64,000 bases of DNA from Psychrobacter glacincola (GCF_904846075.1 NZ_CAJGZH010000002.1:496001-560000); one strand, 5' to 3'; positions 46,406-55,265 are shown, counted from the stretch's first letter. The notes: generated by a model not told the origin, from the sequence alone. Translations and numbers: made by a program.

Positions 46406-48460
46406 TTAGTAGTCTTTCATAGACTGCTTAATCGCCTCAATCGCTGTTGGATTATCAAGCGTTGACATATCTCCTGTTTCGTTGCCTTCTGCTAAAGCAC
46501 GAATGGCTCGACGTAAGATTTTGCCAGAGCGCGTTTTTGGTAGCGCTTGCGGAAAATAAATTGCCGCTGGCCTTGCGATACCACCAAGGGATTTGACCAC
46601 AGCACCGATGACCTGCTGCTCAATACGGAAACGATTTTCGGTGGTCGTGACTTGTTCATGATCTCTCAGCACACAAAAGGCTATCGGCAACTCTCCTTTC
46701 AATTCATCATGAATACCCACAACCGCACATTCTGCCATCTCTGGATGCGTACTAATCGCTTCTTCAATTTCTTGCGTGCCAATACGATGACCGGCGACGT
46801 TAATCACATCGTCAGTTCGTCCTAAAATATAAAAATAACCCTCCTCATCAGTCACGGCATAGTCTGAGGTTGAGTATTGCTTACCATCAAACAGACCAAA
46901 ATAGCTGCTAATAAAGCGTTCGTCATTTCGCCATACCGTGGTCAGACAACCGGGCGGCAATGGTGCACGAATCGCGAGCAGTCCTTTTTCGCCAGCCTTA
47001 CAAGGTTCGCCTGTTTCTTCATTAATGACATGCGCATCATAACCATACATGGGATAACCGGGTGAGCCTTGTTTGTGCGGCTTATGATTGAATTTGGGTG
47101 TGTTACTTAGAATGGGCCAGCCAGACTCTGTTTGCCAATAATGGTCTAAAATTGGCACACCTAAATGCTTAGTCAGCCAGTTGGCTGTCGATTCATCCAG
47201 TGGTTCACCTGCCAAAAAGAAGGATTTGACGCTGGAGACATCATAGCGCGTCATCCATGTCTCATCTTGTTTTTTAAGCATACGGACACCCGTCGGTGCC
47301 GTGAATAAGATATTGACCTTGTTTGCTTCGACAATTCGCCACCAAATACCGGGATTTGGGCGATGCGGCAGACCTTCATACATCACACTCGTCATGCCCG
47401 CCAGCAATGGCGCATAAATGGTGTAAGAATGCCCAACCGCCCAGCCGATATCTGATATCGCCCAAAATGTCTCGCCCGCCTTGCCATCGTAGATATAGTC
47501 CATCGACGTCGTTAACGCAACCGCGTGACCACCTGTATCACGTTGCACGCCTTTTGGCGTACCCGTCGTACCAGAAGTATAAAGCAGATACGATGGCGTA
47601 TTTGACTCAAGCCAAACTGGCTCGACAATCGCATTGGCTTCACAGCTGATACGGCGCTGGGTTGCATAATCAACATCAATATTTTTTGGCTCAAATGGTA
47701 AAATGCCACGATTGATAACCAATACATGTTCGGGCTTAACTGTTGCTTGCTCGACCCCTTGATTGACAAGGTTTTTATAATTAATAACTTTACCACCGCG
47801 CAAACCTGCATCCACCGTGATGACCATTTTTGCTTCGGCATCATCCATACGAATGGCTAAGTTATGAGCCGCAAAACCACCAAATACCACCGAATGTACC
47901 GCACCGATACGAGCGCAAGCCAACATGGCATAAGCGGCTTCTAGAATCATCGGCATGTAAATGACAACGCGATCGCCCTTGCCAATACCATGACGCTGTA
48001 GCACATCAGCAAAATAATTGACTTCTTTATATAGGTCATTATAGGTCAGACGACGTTTGGTATAGTCAGTGTAAAGCTCAACGTTATTACCCAAATCTTT
48101 AAACGCATCGACGACTGCAGGAAAGGTTTCGATTAACTCTTGGTTAATCTCAGAGGATAACCAGATAAAAGCATCCTGCTCTGCGCGCTCTGCAAGATGG
48201 CGATCCACACAGTTATAGCAAAGATTGGTCTCGCCACCGACATACCACTGCGCAAATGGCAGATTGCTGTCATCAAGGATTTGTTCAGGCTCTTTATGCC
48301 AATAGATACGCTTTGCTTGCTCTGCCCAAAACTGCTCTTTATTTTCAATAGAAGAGTGATAAATTTCAGCAAAAGTTTGAGTGGTATTAGATAACGCTTG
48401 AGAAGTCTGAGCTTGGTCTGACGATTGGTTGGTCACTGAAGTGGCGGTTTGCTCGCTCAT
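46406..48460 (-). CDS. prpE: Propionyl-CoA synthetase
   Basis: PrpE activates propionate to propionyl-CoA. The ATG at 48460 (684 aa, MSEQTATSV) has AAGGA nine bases upstream; the ATG at 48478 would read through it. The ANL-superfamily marks are YTSGTTGTPKGVQRD near 295-309, YWQTESGWP near 445 and GRTDDVINVAGHRIGTQEIE near 556. The N-terminal AQWYVGGETNLCYNCVDRHL is the PrpE/acetyl-CoA synthetase motif. The propionate-type assignment leans on the similarity to PrpE and on the valine cluster, whose product is propionyl-CoA. Acetyl-CoA synthetase (Acs) is the alternative. Confidence 0.85.
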   Translation of the reverse strand: MSEQTATSVTNQSSDQAQTSQALSNTTQTFAEIYHSSIENKEQFWAEQAKRIYWHKEPEQILDDSNLPFAQWYVGGETNLCYNCVDRHLAERAEQDAFIWLSSEINQELIETFPAVVDAFKDLGNNVELYTDYTKRRLTYNDLYKEVNYFADVLQRHGIGKGDRVVIYMPMILEAAYAMLACARIGAVHSVVFGGFAAHNLAIRMDDAEAKMVITVDAGLRGGKVINYKNLVNQGVEQATVKPEHVLVINRGILPFEPKNIDVDYATQRRISCEANAIVEPVWLESNTPSYLLYTSGTTGTPKGVQRDTGGHAVALTTSMDYIYDGKAGETFWAISDIGWAVGHSYTIYAPLLAGMTSVMYEGLPHRPNPGIWWRIVEANKVNILFTAPTGVRMLKKQDETWMTRYDVSSVKSFFLAGEPLDESTANWLTKHLGVPILDHYWQTESGWPILSNTPKFNHKPHKQGSPGYPMYGYDAHVINEETGEPCKAGEKGLLAIRAPLPPGCLTTVWRNDERFISSYFGLFDGKQYSTSDYAVTDEEGYFYILGRTDDVINVAGHRIGTQEIEEAISTHPEMAECAVVGIHDELKGELPIAFCVLRDHEQVTTTENRFRIEQQVIGAVVKSLGGIARPAAIYFPQALPKTRSGKILRRAIRALAEGNETGDMSTLDNPTAIEAIKQSMKDY

Positions 48461-48550
48461 AATAGCTGTCCTTAGCATAAATGATGGGTAATACGATGTA
48501 ATAATGTCATAGTAAAGATTGGCTATCCCTGCCAGCTATCTCTAATAGAA

Positions 48551-48580
48551 AAAAAATCGATACACTACGTATCGATTTAG
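48551..48580 (-). terminator. Terminator of the acyl-CoA ligase gene
   Basis: On the minus strand a perfect 10-bp stem (AAATCGATAC, loop GTAGT, GTATCGATTT) is followed by T's, between the ligase stop codon and prpE. Confidence 0.88.
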
Positions 48581-48667
48581 TAGGTATCGGTTTAAAATGT
48601 AGCAGAGCTAACAATAAAGGTCAACTATTAAGCCAGTTATCTGCTCAATAGTTAAGCCACTTTAAGC

Positions 48668-50338
48668 CTATACCTCAGTTTGATCAGCATACATCTCACG
48701 CATCACTTTTTTGTCATGTTTACCAACAGAAGTCTTTGGTAGCTCATTGACGAACTTAAACTGACTTGGCACACCATATTTCGGGATAATACCCCGCTCT
48801 ACGGCTTTCTCGGCAATGGCTTTGATATCATCAACGCTCGTGTCTTGAGCATTAGGTTTTAACACAATCAAGGCCAATGGACGCTCGCCCCACTGTTTGT
48901 CACGTATCCCAATCACAGATACGTCAGCGACCGCTGGATGTAACGACAAAATCGTCTCAATCTCTAATGACGATATCCACTCGCCGCCTGACTTAATGAC
49001 ATCTTTTAAGCGATCAGTAATTCTAATATAACCATCAGGACGTATATAAGCAATGTCTTGGGTGTGCATATAGCCGTTTTCCCACAGCTCTTTGCCCGCA
49101 TCGTCATTTTTTAGATAGCTTTGCGTTAGCCAAGGTGCGCGTAATACCAGCTCGCCAGTATTGTCTTGACCGGTACCAACCGACTCATTATTGGTACTCC
49201 ATATTTGAGCGTCCACCATCAGTACGGGCTTACCAGTCATACAACGGCGAGCGATATCTTCATCTTCACTCATTTCAGGCTCGTCGAGACTAAATTCTGT
49301 CAAGCTAATAAGGGGCGCTGTCTCTGACATACCATAACCAGTATATACTTCGATGCCTTGTGCCATGGCTGTTTTTGCCAAGCCTTCAGTCAATCTTGAA
49401 CCACCGATGATCATTTTTAAACCATTAAAGCTAGCACCGCGATCTTGCGCTTCTTTGAGCACCATTTGCAAAATCGTTGGGACACAATGGGTAATACTGA
49501 CTTTTTCATTAATAATCAAATCCATTAACACATCTGGTGCATAGCGTCCTGGATACACTTGCTTCAGACCAGCCATGGTCGCGGTAAATGGAAAGCCCCA
49601 CGCATGCACGTGGAACATCGGCGTCATCGGCATATAGACATCACCGTAGCTGACGCCTTGCTTGTCGGGCAGCATACCTAATGTCGCCGCTTCGGTAAGA
49701 GTATGCAATACTAGCTGGCGGTGGCTAAAGAATACGCCTTTTGGATCGCCCGTCGTGCCTGAGGTATAAAACGTCGTGGCAATGGTGTTTTCATCAAAAT
49801 CTGGGAAGTCAAACTCACTATCAGCAGCTTGTAATAACGCTTCATACTCACCTACTACGCGGTTTTGATTACCACCGAAGACTCCTTCAGATGTCACGCC
49901 ATCATCATCTAGCCAAATAATATGCTCAATACTAGAGTTTTCAAACTGATAGCTTTTGACCAATGGCGCAAACTCAGAATTAAGCAGCAGCACTTTTGGC
50001 TTAGCATGATTGATGGTATAAAGAATTTTTTCTGGCGATAGGCGGATATTAACGGTTTGCAAAATATACTCTGACATCGGTACAGCGAAATACGACTCCA
50101 GATAACGATGGCTGTCCCAATCCATCACCGCCACTATATCACCTGCATCTAGATTTAAACCTGCTAAGACATTGGCCAAGCGATTGATACGATTGAATAA
50201 ATCTTTATAGGTAAGGCGTTTTTTATCAGCATAAACGATTTCTTGCTCTAGCGACACCGTTTTGGCACGGTTCAATAGTTGCTTAACTAATAAGGGATAA
50301 TCGTAAGCAGAAGGGGCGCTGTGGTAAATATTTGACAT
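48668..50338 (-). CDS. Acyl-CoA synthetase (AlkK-like medium/long-chain fatty acid ligase)
   Basis: The ATG at 50338 (556 aa, MSNIYHSAPSAYDYPLL) has AAGGA at good distance; the upstream ATG adds eight residues. ANL-family motifs: FYTSGTTGDPKGVFFSHRQ near 178-196, GYGMSETAPLISL near 335 and TDRLKDVIKSGGEWISSLEIE near 438. The SGGEWISS pattern resembles AlkK-type medium-chain ligases. In this neighbourhood it may activate isobutyrate or another branched acid. Substrate unknown. Confidence 0.88.
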   Translation of the reverse strand: MSNIYHSAPSAYDYPLLVKQLLNRAKTVSLEQEIVYADKKRLTYKDLFNRINRLANVLAGLNLDAGDIVAVMDWDSHRYLESYFAVPMSEYILQTVNIRLSPEKILYTINHAKPKVLLLNSEFAPLVKSYQFENSSIEHIIWLDDDGVTSEGVFGGNQNRVVGEYEALLQAADSEFDFPDFDENTIATTFYTSGTTGDPKGVFFSHRQLVLHTLTEAATLGMLPDKQGVSYGDVYMPMTPMFHVHAWGFPFTATMAGLKQVYPGRYAPDVLMDLIINEKVSITHCVPTILQMVLKEAQDRGASFNGLKMIIGGSRLTEGLAKTAMAQGIEVYTGYGMSETAPLISLTEFSLDEPEMSEDEDIARRCMTGKPVLMVDAQIWSTNNESVGTGQDNTGELVLRAPWLTQSYLKNDDAGKELWENGYMHTQDIAYIRPDGYIRITDRLKDVIKSGGEWISSLEIETILSLHPAVADVSVIGIRDKQWGERPLALIVLKPNAQDTSVDDIKAIAEKAVERGIIPKYGVPSQFKFVNELPKTSVGKHDKKVMREMYADQTEV

Positions 50339-50492
50339 AGATATGACGTCCTTGTTGGTCATGCGGATAAGTTATTATGCGGGTGAATCATGGATAATTG
50401 ATGGCACGCAGTTCTAGTTATTTTAGCTTTTACTTATAAAAAATTGGCTGTTTAAAAATTGATAGCGGCTAACATTATTAATAGAATTATTA

Positions 50493-50506
50493 AGGTGTAT
50501 TGAACA
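50493..50506. repeat. Solitary copy of the GTTGAACA repeat end
   Basis: AGGTGTATTGAACA resembles the left end of the 91-bp repeat at 9467 (one base shorter). It has no visible inverted partner. Confidence 0.4.
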
Positions 50507-50606
50507 GGCTATATCGATAGTAAGAAAAAATAGGTGCTATGTAAAGCGACCTTACGTAAACATCCTAAGCTGCAATAGCTTGATGAATATTGCTCAAAAA
50601 CGGCCA

Positions 50607-51806
50607 TCAAGCCGCGCGTGATTTTGTTTTAATCATGCCAAAACTGGCAACCAGTAATGCCAAAATCTGTACAAATAAGAGCAGCCATACTGTGAGCGAC
50701 CACTGCCCGCGCGCATAAGCCATGCCGCATAACCACGCACCCATCGTACCGCCAGCATAATACCCCATGTAATATAAACCAGACGCCAATGAGCGCCCTT
50801 TTTTAACATTGACGGCGATATAACTGATGGTGGCAGCTTGGGTGATAAAGACACCTGAGGACATAATAGCAAGACCAATAATAATGCCCCATAACGGCGT
50901 TACTAGCGTTAACAGCACCCCAATCATAGAAACGAAAACAGCCACGCGCACTGTGCGCGCTGAACCAAAGCGACGTAGCAAGGTCGTCGACAATGGCGTG
51001 ATGACAACGCCTATCAAATAAACGGCAAAAATATTGGCAAGCGCACCCGTACTCAACTCATATGGCGTCTTAGCAAGATGTAGATTGATAAAGGTAAAAC
51101 AACCCACGAGTGAGAATAAAACACACGCTCCTAGCAGACAAGCCGTCACCACATAACGATTGGTTAAATGCTCACCGAGCGTCTGCATCGCGGAACGAAA
51201 ATTCGGATTGGCCACAAACTGCTGTGATGATGGCAGCATTTTGCCGACCCACAGCGCACCAATAAGGGTCATCGCTGCCATCACATAATAGCCTGCACGC
51301 CAGCCGATAAGCTCGTGCAAGTGCCCAAGTAAAAATCGCCCCATAAAGCCGCCAAGTACCGAGCCTGAGACATAGAACGACATCAGTTCTGTGACAGCGC
51401 GTCCCTCAAACTCTTCACCGATATAAGCAATCGTCACCACGGTAATGCCCGGTACAGACAACCCTTGCATAAACCGCCACATGCCCATCCAACCAATACT
51501 CGGACTTTGGGCAATTAAAGCAGTTGGTATCGCTAAAAATAATAACGCGCCAACGATAAAGGATTTACGCCCCACAGCGTCAGACAGCATGCCCAAGAAT
51601 GGCGACATGATAGCAATCGCCAATATGGTAGCACCGACAATCATGCCCGCCTGCACCTCAGTTGCGGACATATCCATCATCAATACTGGCAAAATAGCCT
51701 GAATAGAATAGACCTGCAAAAAAGCAAACATCCCAATCAAGCCAATGGTGAGCTTTAAGACCCACGATGTTGCATTATTGATTGGTGTAGATAGAGGTTC
51801 TGGCAT
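50607..51806 (-). CDS. MFS transporter, YnfM-like
   Basis: Major facilitator of 12 helices. The best start is the ATG at 51806 (399 aa, MPEPLSTPINN); the frame is open 98 codons further upstream but that part is non-hydrophobic and lacks family resemblance. There is no clear ribosome site at either. Motif A GMLSDAVGRKSFIVGAL near 68-84 and the YnfM-like IAYIGEEFEGRAVTELMSFYVSGSVLGGFMGR are typical of sugar/drug exporters of this branch. It is divergent from the polyester-hydrolase-like gene, with a hairpin between. The substrate is unknown. Confidence 0.8.
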   Translation of the reverse strand: MPEPLSTPINNATSWVLKLTIGLIGMFAFLQVYSIQAILPVLMMDMSATEVQAGMIVGATILAIAIMSPFLGMLSDAVGRKSFIVGALLFLAIPTALIAQSPSIGWMGMWRFMQGLSVPGITVVTIAYIGEEFEGRAVTELMSFYVSGSVLGGFMGRFLLGHLHELIGWRAGYYVMAAMTLIGALWVGKMLPSSQQFVANPNFRSAMQTLGEHLTNRYVVTACLLGACVLFSLVGCFTFINLHLAKTPYELSTGALANIFAVYLIGVVITPLSTTLLRRFGSARTVRVAVFVSMIGVLLTLVTPLWGIIIGLAIMSSGVFITQAATISYIAVNVKKGRSLASGLYYMGYYAGGTMGAWLCGMAYARGQWSLTVWLLLFVQILALLVASFGMIKTKSRAA

Positions 51807-51974
51807 ATTATTTTGGGGTTTACTGATGGTATTTTTCACAGGGATACAGGCTATGTTGGACGCGGATAATCTGGCGTGAGTAATAGAAATAGGACGATAA
51901 TAGCTGAAATAATGACAAAAACAATGATGACAATAATGGCTGATGCTAGGGATAGCCGTCATGTATGATTTTAG

Positions 51975-52006
51975 CACACCAAATACCAGACTCTGGTTTC
52001 GGTGTG
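51975..52006. repeat. Compound hairpin between divergent genes
   Basis: CACACC/GGTGTG as outer arms enclose ACCAGA-C-TCTGGT as the inner perfect palindrome. There is no T-run, so an operator or RNA structure is more likely than a terminator. Confidence 0.55.
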
Positions 52007-52032
52007 TTATCGGTATTGCTTTATTTATGCTT

Positions 52033-52047
52033 AGGGTCTGTTGAGCA
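52033..52047. repeat. Solitary copy of the GTTGAACA repeat end
   Basis: AGGGTCTGTTGAGCA differs from the 28080 element end by a few bases. It lies 170 bp upstream of the PETase-like start. Confidence 0.4.
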
Positions 52048-52215
52048 CTAAAAATTGCTGCTTTGTATACTGCGTAGGTGACGTATATTTTTGACAGCAA
52101 GCAGATTACTGTCTACTATTATTTTGATCTATTATATATAAATGCGATTCACAAAAACTTATATCCACAAAATATAACCTGCGGCAAAATCCAACTCACC
52201 TATAGCAGACTCTCT

Positions 52216-53208
52216 ATGATGCCCAAATATCCTTTTTATTCGCAATGGATTGTCGCCATAGGTGCACTGGTTTTTTCTATAAATGCGTCGGCAGTTACGT
52301 TAGACGAAGTAGCCGCAACGAACAAGCTCACAATTAAAGAGCAATCGTCCAAAATAGTATCAACCCCGATAGCGTCAGCGATTGCAATAACATCGCCTGT
52401 ATCAACACCAGCCGTGCCGTCAAACTGTATCGCCGACAGTATTATTACAGCGGCTAATCTGTCAGATACGCGTGATAAGGGGCCTTTTTCGGTGGCTAAG
52501 AAAGCTGTTCCTCGTCAGTTAGCTAAAGGCTTTGGTGGCGGAACTATTTATTATCCAACCAACGCGGGCGGCTGTGGTCTGTTAGGCGGAATCGCAGTGA
52601 TACCCGGTTATGTGTCCTACGAATCTTCTATTAAATGGTGGGGGCCGCGTTTGGCATCTTGGGGATTTGTGGTTATTACCATCGATACCAACTCCATTTA
52701 TGATGACCCAGAGAGCCGTGCGGCACAGTTAAGTGCCGCGCTTTATCATATGCTTCGTGACAATACGGTAGGCGCTCAGATAGATAGTACGCGCTTGGGT
52801 GCTATTGGCTGGTCAATGGGCGGCGGCGGCGCACTCCAGCTAGCGACAAAACGTCAGACGGTTCGAGCGATTATTCCGCAAACGCCCTATCATGATAAAG
52901 ACTATGGCGAAATGAACACGCCTGCTTTATTCATTACTTGCCAAAATGACCGTATCGCCTCAAATAAAAAATACAGCAGTCGTTTTTATGATAAAGCTAC
53001 AGGCGCAAAAATGAAGATTGAGATAAAGAATGGTAGCCATTTTTGTCCAAGTTATCGTTTTAATGAGATATTGCTGAGCAAGCCAGGTATTGCTTGGATG
53101 CATCGCTATATTAATGGCGATATCCGCTTTAATCAGTTTTTATGTAGTAACGACAACTATGGCAACAATCCTCGTATATCCGCTTACGACTATAAAAACT
53201 GCTCATAA
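52216..53208 (+). CDS. Secreted polyester hydrolase / PETase-like (cutinase family)
   Basis: This is an alpha/beta hydrolase of the bacterial cutinase/PETase (polyester hydrolase) family. From the ATG at 52216 the product is 330 aa with a signal peptide (about 1-26, ending NASA) and an 80-residue low-complexity linker. The catalytic set is complete: Ser200 in GWSMG, Asp245 in CQNDRIA and His275 in NGSHFC, with oxyanion Tyr132 in PGY and Trp199. Cys242 and Cys277 flank the site as in IsPETase, and Cys310/Cys329 match its C-terminal disulfide. Ser200 to the end tracks IsPETase motif by motif (KWWGPRLAS, VVITIDTNS). Phe276 replaces the Ser of IsPETase. The likely natural substrates are lipids, cutin-like or aliphatic polyesters; PET activity would need testing. 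It is divergent from an MFS gene. Confidence 0.88.
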   Translation: MMPKYPFYSQWIVAIGALVFSINASAVTLDEVAATNKLTIKEQSSKIVSTPIASAIAITSPVSTPAVPSNCIADSIITAANLSDTRDKGPFSVAKKAVPRQLAKGFGGGTIYYPTNAGGCGLLGGIAVIPGYVSYESSIKWWGPRLASWGFVVITIDTNSIYDDPESRAAQLSAALYHMLRDNTVGAQIDSTRLGAIGWSMGGGGALQLATKRQTVRAIIPQTPYHDKDYGEMNTPALFITCQNDRIASNKKYSSRFYDKATGAKMKIEIKNGSHFCPSYRFNEILLSKPGIAWMHRYINGDIRFNQFLCSNDNYGNNPRISAYDYKNCS

Positions 53209-53276
53209 ACAAGGCACTCATGAGAAAAGCACTTATAAACTAGGTACTGATAAACTAGACACTTATAAACAATCCG
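53202..53276. repeat. Five 15-bp tandem repeats across the stop codon of the hydrolase
   Basis: Units start at 53202, 53217, 53232, 53247 and 53262 (for example CTCATAAACAAGGCA, CTTATAAACTAGGTA). The first unit contains the stop codon TAA at 53206-53208. Confidence 0.88.
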
Positions 53277-53311
53277 CTGGTCACTCTCTGACTTAGGAGC
53301 GCTTAGCATAG

Positions 53312-53341
53312 AAAAAGGCTACCGAAATGGCAGCCTTTTTT
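53312..53341. terminator. Bidirectional terminator
   Basis: A5 with GGCTACC, loop GAAAT, GGCAGCC (one mismatch) and T6 lie between the hydrolase and the convergent ankyrin gene. Confidence 0.8.
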
Positions 53342-53359
53342 GTAAAGTCATTAACGCAA

Positions 53360-54151
53360 TTATTCACAGCTCGCTTTGCCAGTGCGATGATTCACAGCAC
53401 CATTGGCGGCTAATAGCTTTTGCATATCAACCAAATCTCGCGAACACGCATATGAATAGGCACCTTGATTATACGAGCCCATTTTTTTGTCTTTGGTTGT
53501 TGCCACTAGATTCGGATTAGCGCCTTGCGCCAATAAATATTGGACAGTTTCAAGGCGATTATTACTAGCTGCAACCATAATCAAGGTTTCACCATCACTT
53601 TCTACCGTCTGATCATTTAAGTCCACAGGCGCTTTTTCATTCAATAACGTATGTACTTTTTTGACAATATTGGTATTTTTTCCCAGTACAGCAGATTTCA
53701 TGACGTTATACACATCACCGTCATCTTTAGCATAGATATCAGCGCCTTTACTGATTAAGTAATCGACCATATCTTTATAGCCGATAAAAGCAGCCCAGCC
53801 TAACGCCGTTTGGTTAAGGCTACCTGTATCTTTAACTTCTAAGTCTTGACCATTGTTAACCATGTATTTAACCGTGGCTAGATCACCATGTTTTACGGCG
53901 TCAAACCAAGTAGCATCTACACCTGTAGAGGGTTTGTCATAAAACACACGCCAAGAAAGTTTGTTTTGATTGGCAAGATCAAAATTCTCAGTAGTGCTGA
54001 AACGAAAACCCACTTGTGTGACTGGTGCGGTTTGAGCAGCTTGGATAGTGTCCATTTTAGTGACGCTGTTATCATTGTTTAGGCTTGAGCAACCTGCTAA
54101 TAACATCGTTGCCATAACCGCTGATGCGCTCATTTTTCCAAAAAATCTCAT
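53360..54151 (-). CDS. Ankyrin-repeat lipoprotein
   Basis: The 263-aa protein has a lipobox (MLLAGCSS, Cys21) and four to five ankyrin repeats (about 80-255), seen as GHPLHxAA-like units: LNQTALGWAAFIGYKDMVDYLISKGAD, then GETLIMVAASNNRLETVQYLLAQGANPN. Lipid-anchored periplasmic ankyrin proteins often assist secreted or envelope enzymes, and this one is convergent with the PETase-like gene, but no link is proven. The C-terminal Cys pair (YACSRD, KASCE) may form a disulfide. Confidence 0.85.
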   Translation of the reverse strand: MRFFGKMSASAVMATMLLAGCSSLNNDNSVTKMDTIQAAQTAPVTQVGFRFSTTENFDLANQNKLSWRVFYDKPSTGVDATWFDAVKHGDLATVKYMVNNGQDLEVKDTGSLNQTALGWAAFIGYKDMVDYLISKGADIYAKDDGDVYNVMKSAVLGKNTNIVKKVHTLLNEKAPVDLNDQTVESDGETLIMVAASNNRLETVQYLLAQGANPNLVATTKDKKMGSYNQGAYSYACSRDLVDMQKLLAANGAVNHRTGKASCE

Positions 54152-54452
54152 GACTCAACCTTCAAATACAAATTAAATAGTGAGAAGTATTATACAGATT
54201 CATTAAATAATAATCTATAAATTATAAGCTATGAATGACAATGACCCTCGGTTAATATAGGCTTATATCAGACTTTAACGTTATACACTGAACCTAACAA
54301 TCAACATCTTTTTTATAACAGACTTTAGGTACATGACTCACCATAATAAGAGGTCATTTATAATAAATTGTCATTTATTGATGAGAAATATTCATTATTA
54401 AAATTGCTAAGACATCAAGAAACTCGAATAAAAACACTAAGGAATAATTTCA
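54152..54452. other. Divergent intergenic region
   Basis: AT-rich promoter region between the ankyrin and MBL-fold genes. No other feature is recognisable. Confidence 0.5.
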
Positions 54453-55199
54453 ATGACCGATAAAATTCATGATTTAGGGGCAGGATTTTGGAATATACGC
54501 GGATCTTTTCGCATTGGCGGTGTTCTAAACATTGGCACTCAGTGCTCACTTATACAGTTAAACTCAGGAAATTTTATATTTTTGGATAGCTATTCATTGA
54601 CTGGTGACGTACGCGATGAGGTGATGGCATTAACCAATAATGGTCAAGATGTCGAAGCAGTACTGAACGTCCACCCATTCCATACGGTGCACTGTGCACA
54701 AATGGCAAAAGACTTCCCGCAGGCGACCTTTTATGGCAGTAGCCGCCACCATAAAAAAGTACCTGAAGTAAAATGGGCAGATGACTTGGTTGAAAGCGAT
54801 GCGGTCGCCAAGCGTTACCCCGAGCTTAAGTTCTCAATGTCACAAGGCATCTACTATATCTCACCCAATGAGATGATTCATGCAGGCTCGCTATTAGCCT
54901 ATCATCCTGCCAGTCAAAGCTTGCACGTCGATGATACCTTTATGAGTCCACCGATGAAGTTATTAGAGGCGATATTACCTGAACTGATACTGCACCCAAC
55001 GACCAAAAAAGCGCTAAAAAATGAGCCCAATGCAGGCAAGCAATACTGCGATTGGGCAAGCAATTTGGCACATGAATGGCGCGATGTGCGTAATTTCTGC
55101 GCTGCACATTCCTATTTAGTGACATTCAATGAAGGTGAGTTTGAAGTGGCGCTATTAAAAGCCATTGATAAAGCCCGTCCAAAATTAGAAAAAGCTTAA
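54453..55199 (+). CDS. MBL-fold-like protein with HPxH motif
   Basis: The 248-aa protein resembles a metallo-beta-lactamase-fold hydrolase (LIQLNSGNFIFLDSYSLTG near 33-51, AVLNVHPFHTVHCAQMAKDFPQA near 70-92, SLHVDDTFM near 157-165) without the usual HxHxDH. Its metal-site residues would be HPFHTVH. It resembles DUF4336-type MBL proteins more than typical ones. Whether it binds metal and acts as an enzyme is unknown. It has its own promoter region and a terminator 30 bp downstream. AAGGAATAATTTCA precedes the ATG. Confidence 0.65.
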   Translation: MTDKIHDLGAGFWNIRGSFRIGGVLNIGTQCSLIQLNSGNFIFLDSYSLTGDVRDEVMALTNNGQDVEAVLNVHPFHTVHCAQMAKDFPQATFYGSSRHHKKVPEVKWADDLVESDAVAKRYPELKFSMSQGIYYISPNEMIHAGSLLAYHPASQSLHVDDTFMSPPMKLLEAILPELILHPTTKKALKNEPNAGKQYCDWASNLAHEWRDVRNFCAAHSYLVTFNEGEFEVALLKAIDKARPKLEKA

Positions 55200-55231
55200 T
55201 TGACCGTATAACCTCACATTAGAAGCATAAC

Positions 55232-55265
55232 AAAGGGAGTGACCAAGATGGTCGCTCCCTTTTTT
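55232..55265 (+). terminator. Terminator after the MBL-fold gene
   Basis: AAAGGGAGTGACC pairs with GGTCGCTCCCTTT (one G-U pair), then T's. Confidence 0.9.

Larger units (their letters stand above)
51807..52215. other. Divergent intergenic region between MFS and PETase-like genes
   Basis: A hairpin at 51975-52006 and a solitary repeat end at 52033-52047 lie here. No separate gene is seen. The N-terminal extensions that both genes' open frames show in this region are not likely to be translated. Confidence 0.55.

Noticed and set aside
50607..52100. Long MFS reading of 497 residues
   Set aside because: The first 98 residues are low-quality, contain no membrane or MFS motif and run into the divergent promoter region; ATG at 51806 gives the usual size.
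52078..52215. N-terminal extension of the PETase-like frame from a GTG
   Set aside because: It would place a 46-residue AT-rich extension before a good signal peptide; the ATG at 52216 is more plausible.
53090..53296. 68-codon frame overlapping the 3' end of the PETase-like gene
   Set aside because: A shifted frame extended by the 15-bp repeat, giving a repetitive peptide; not a gene.
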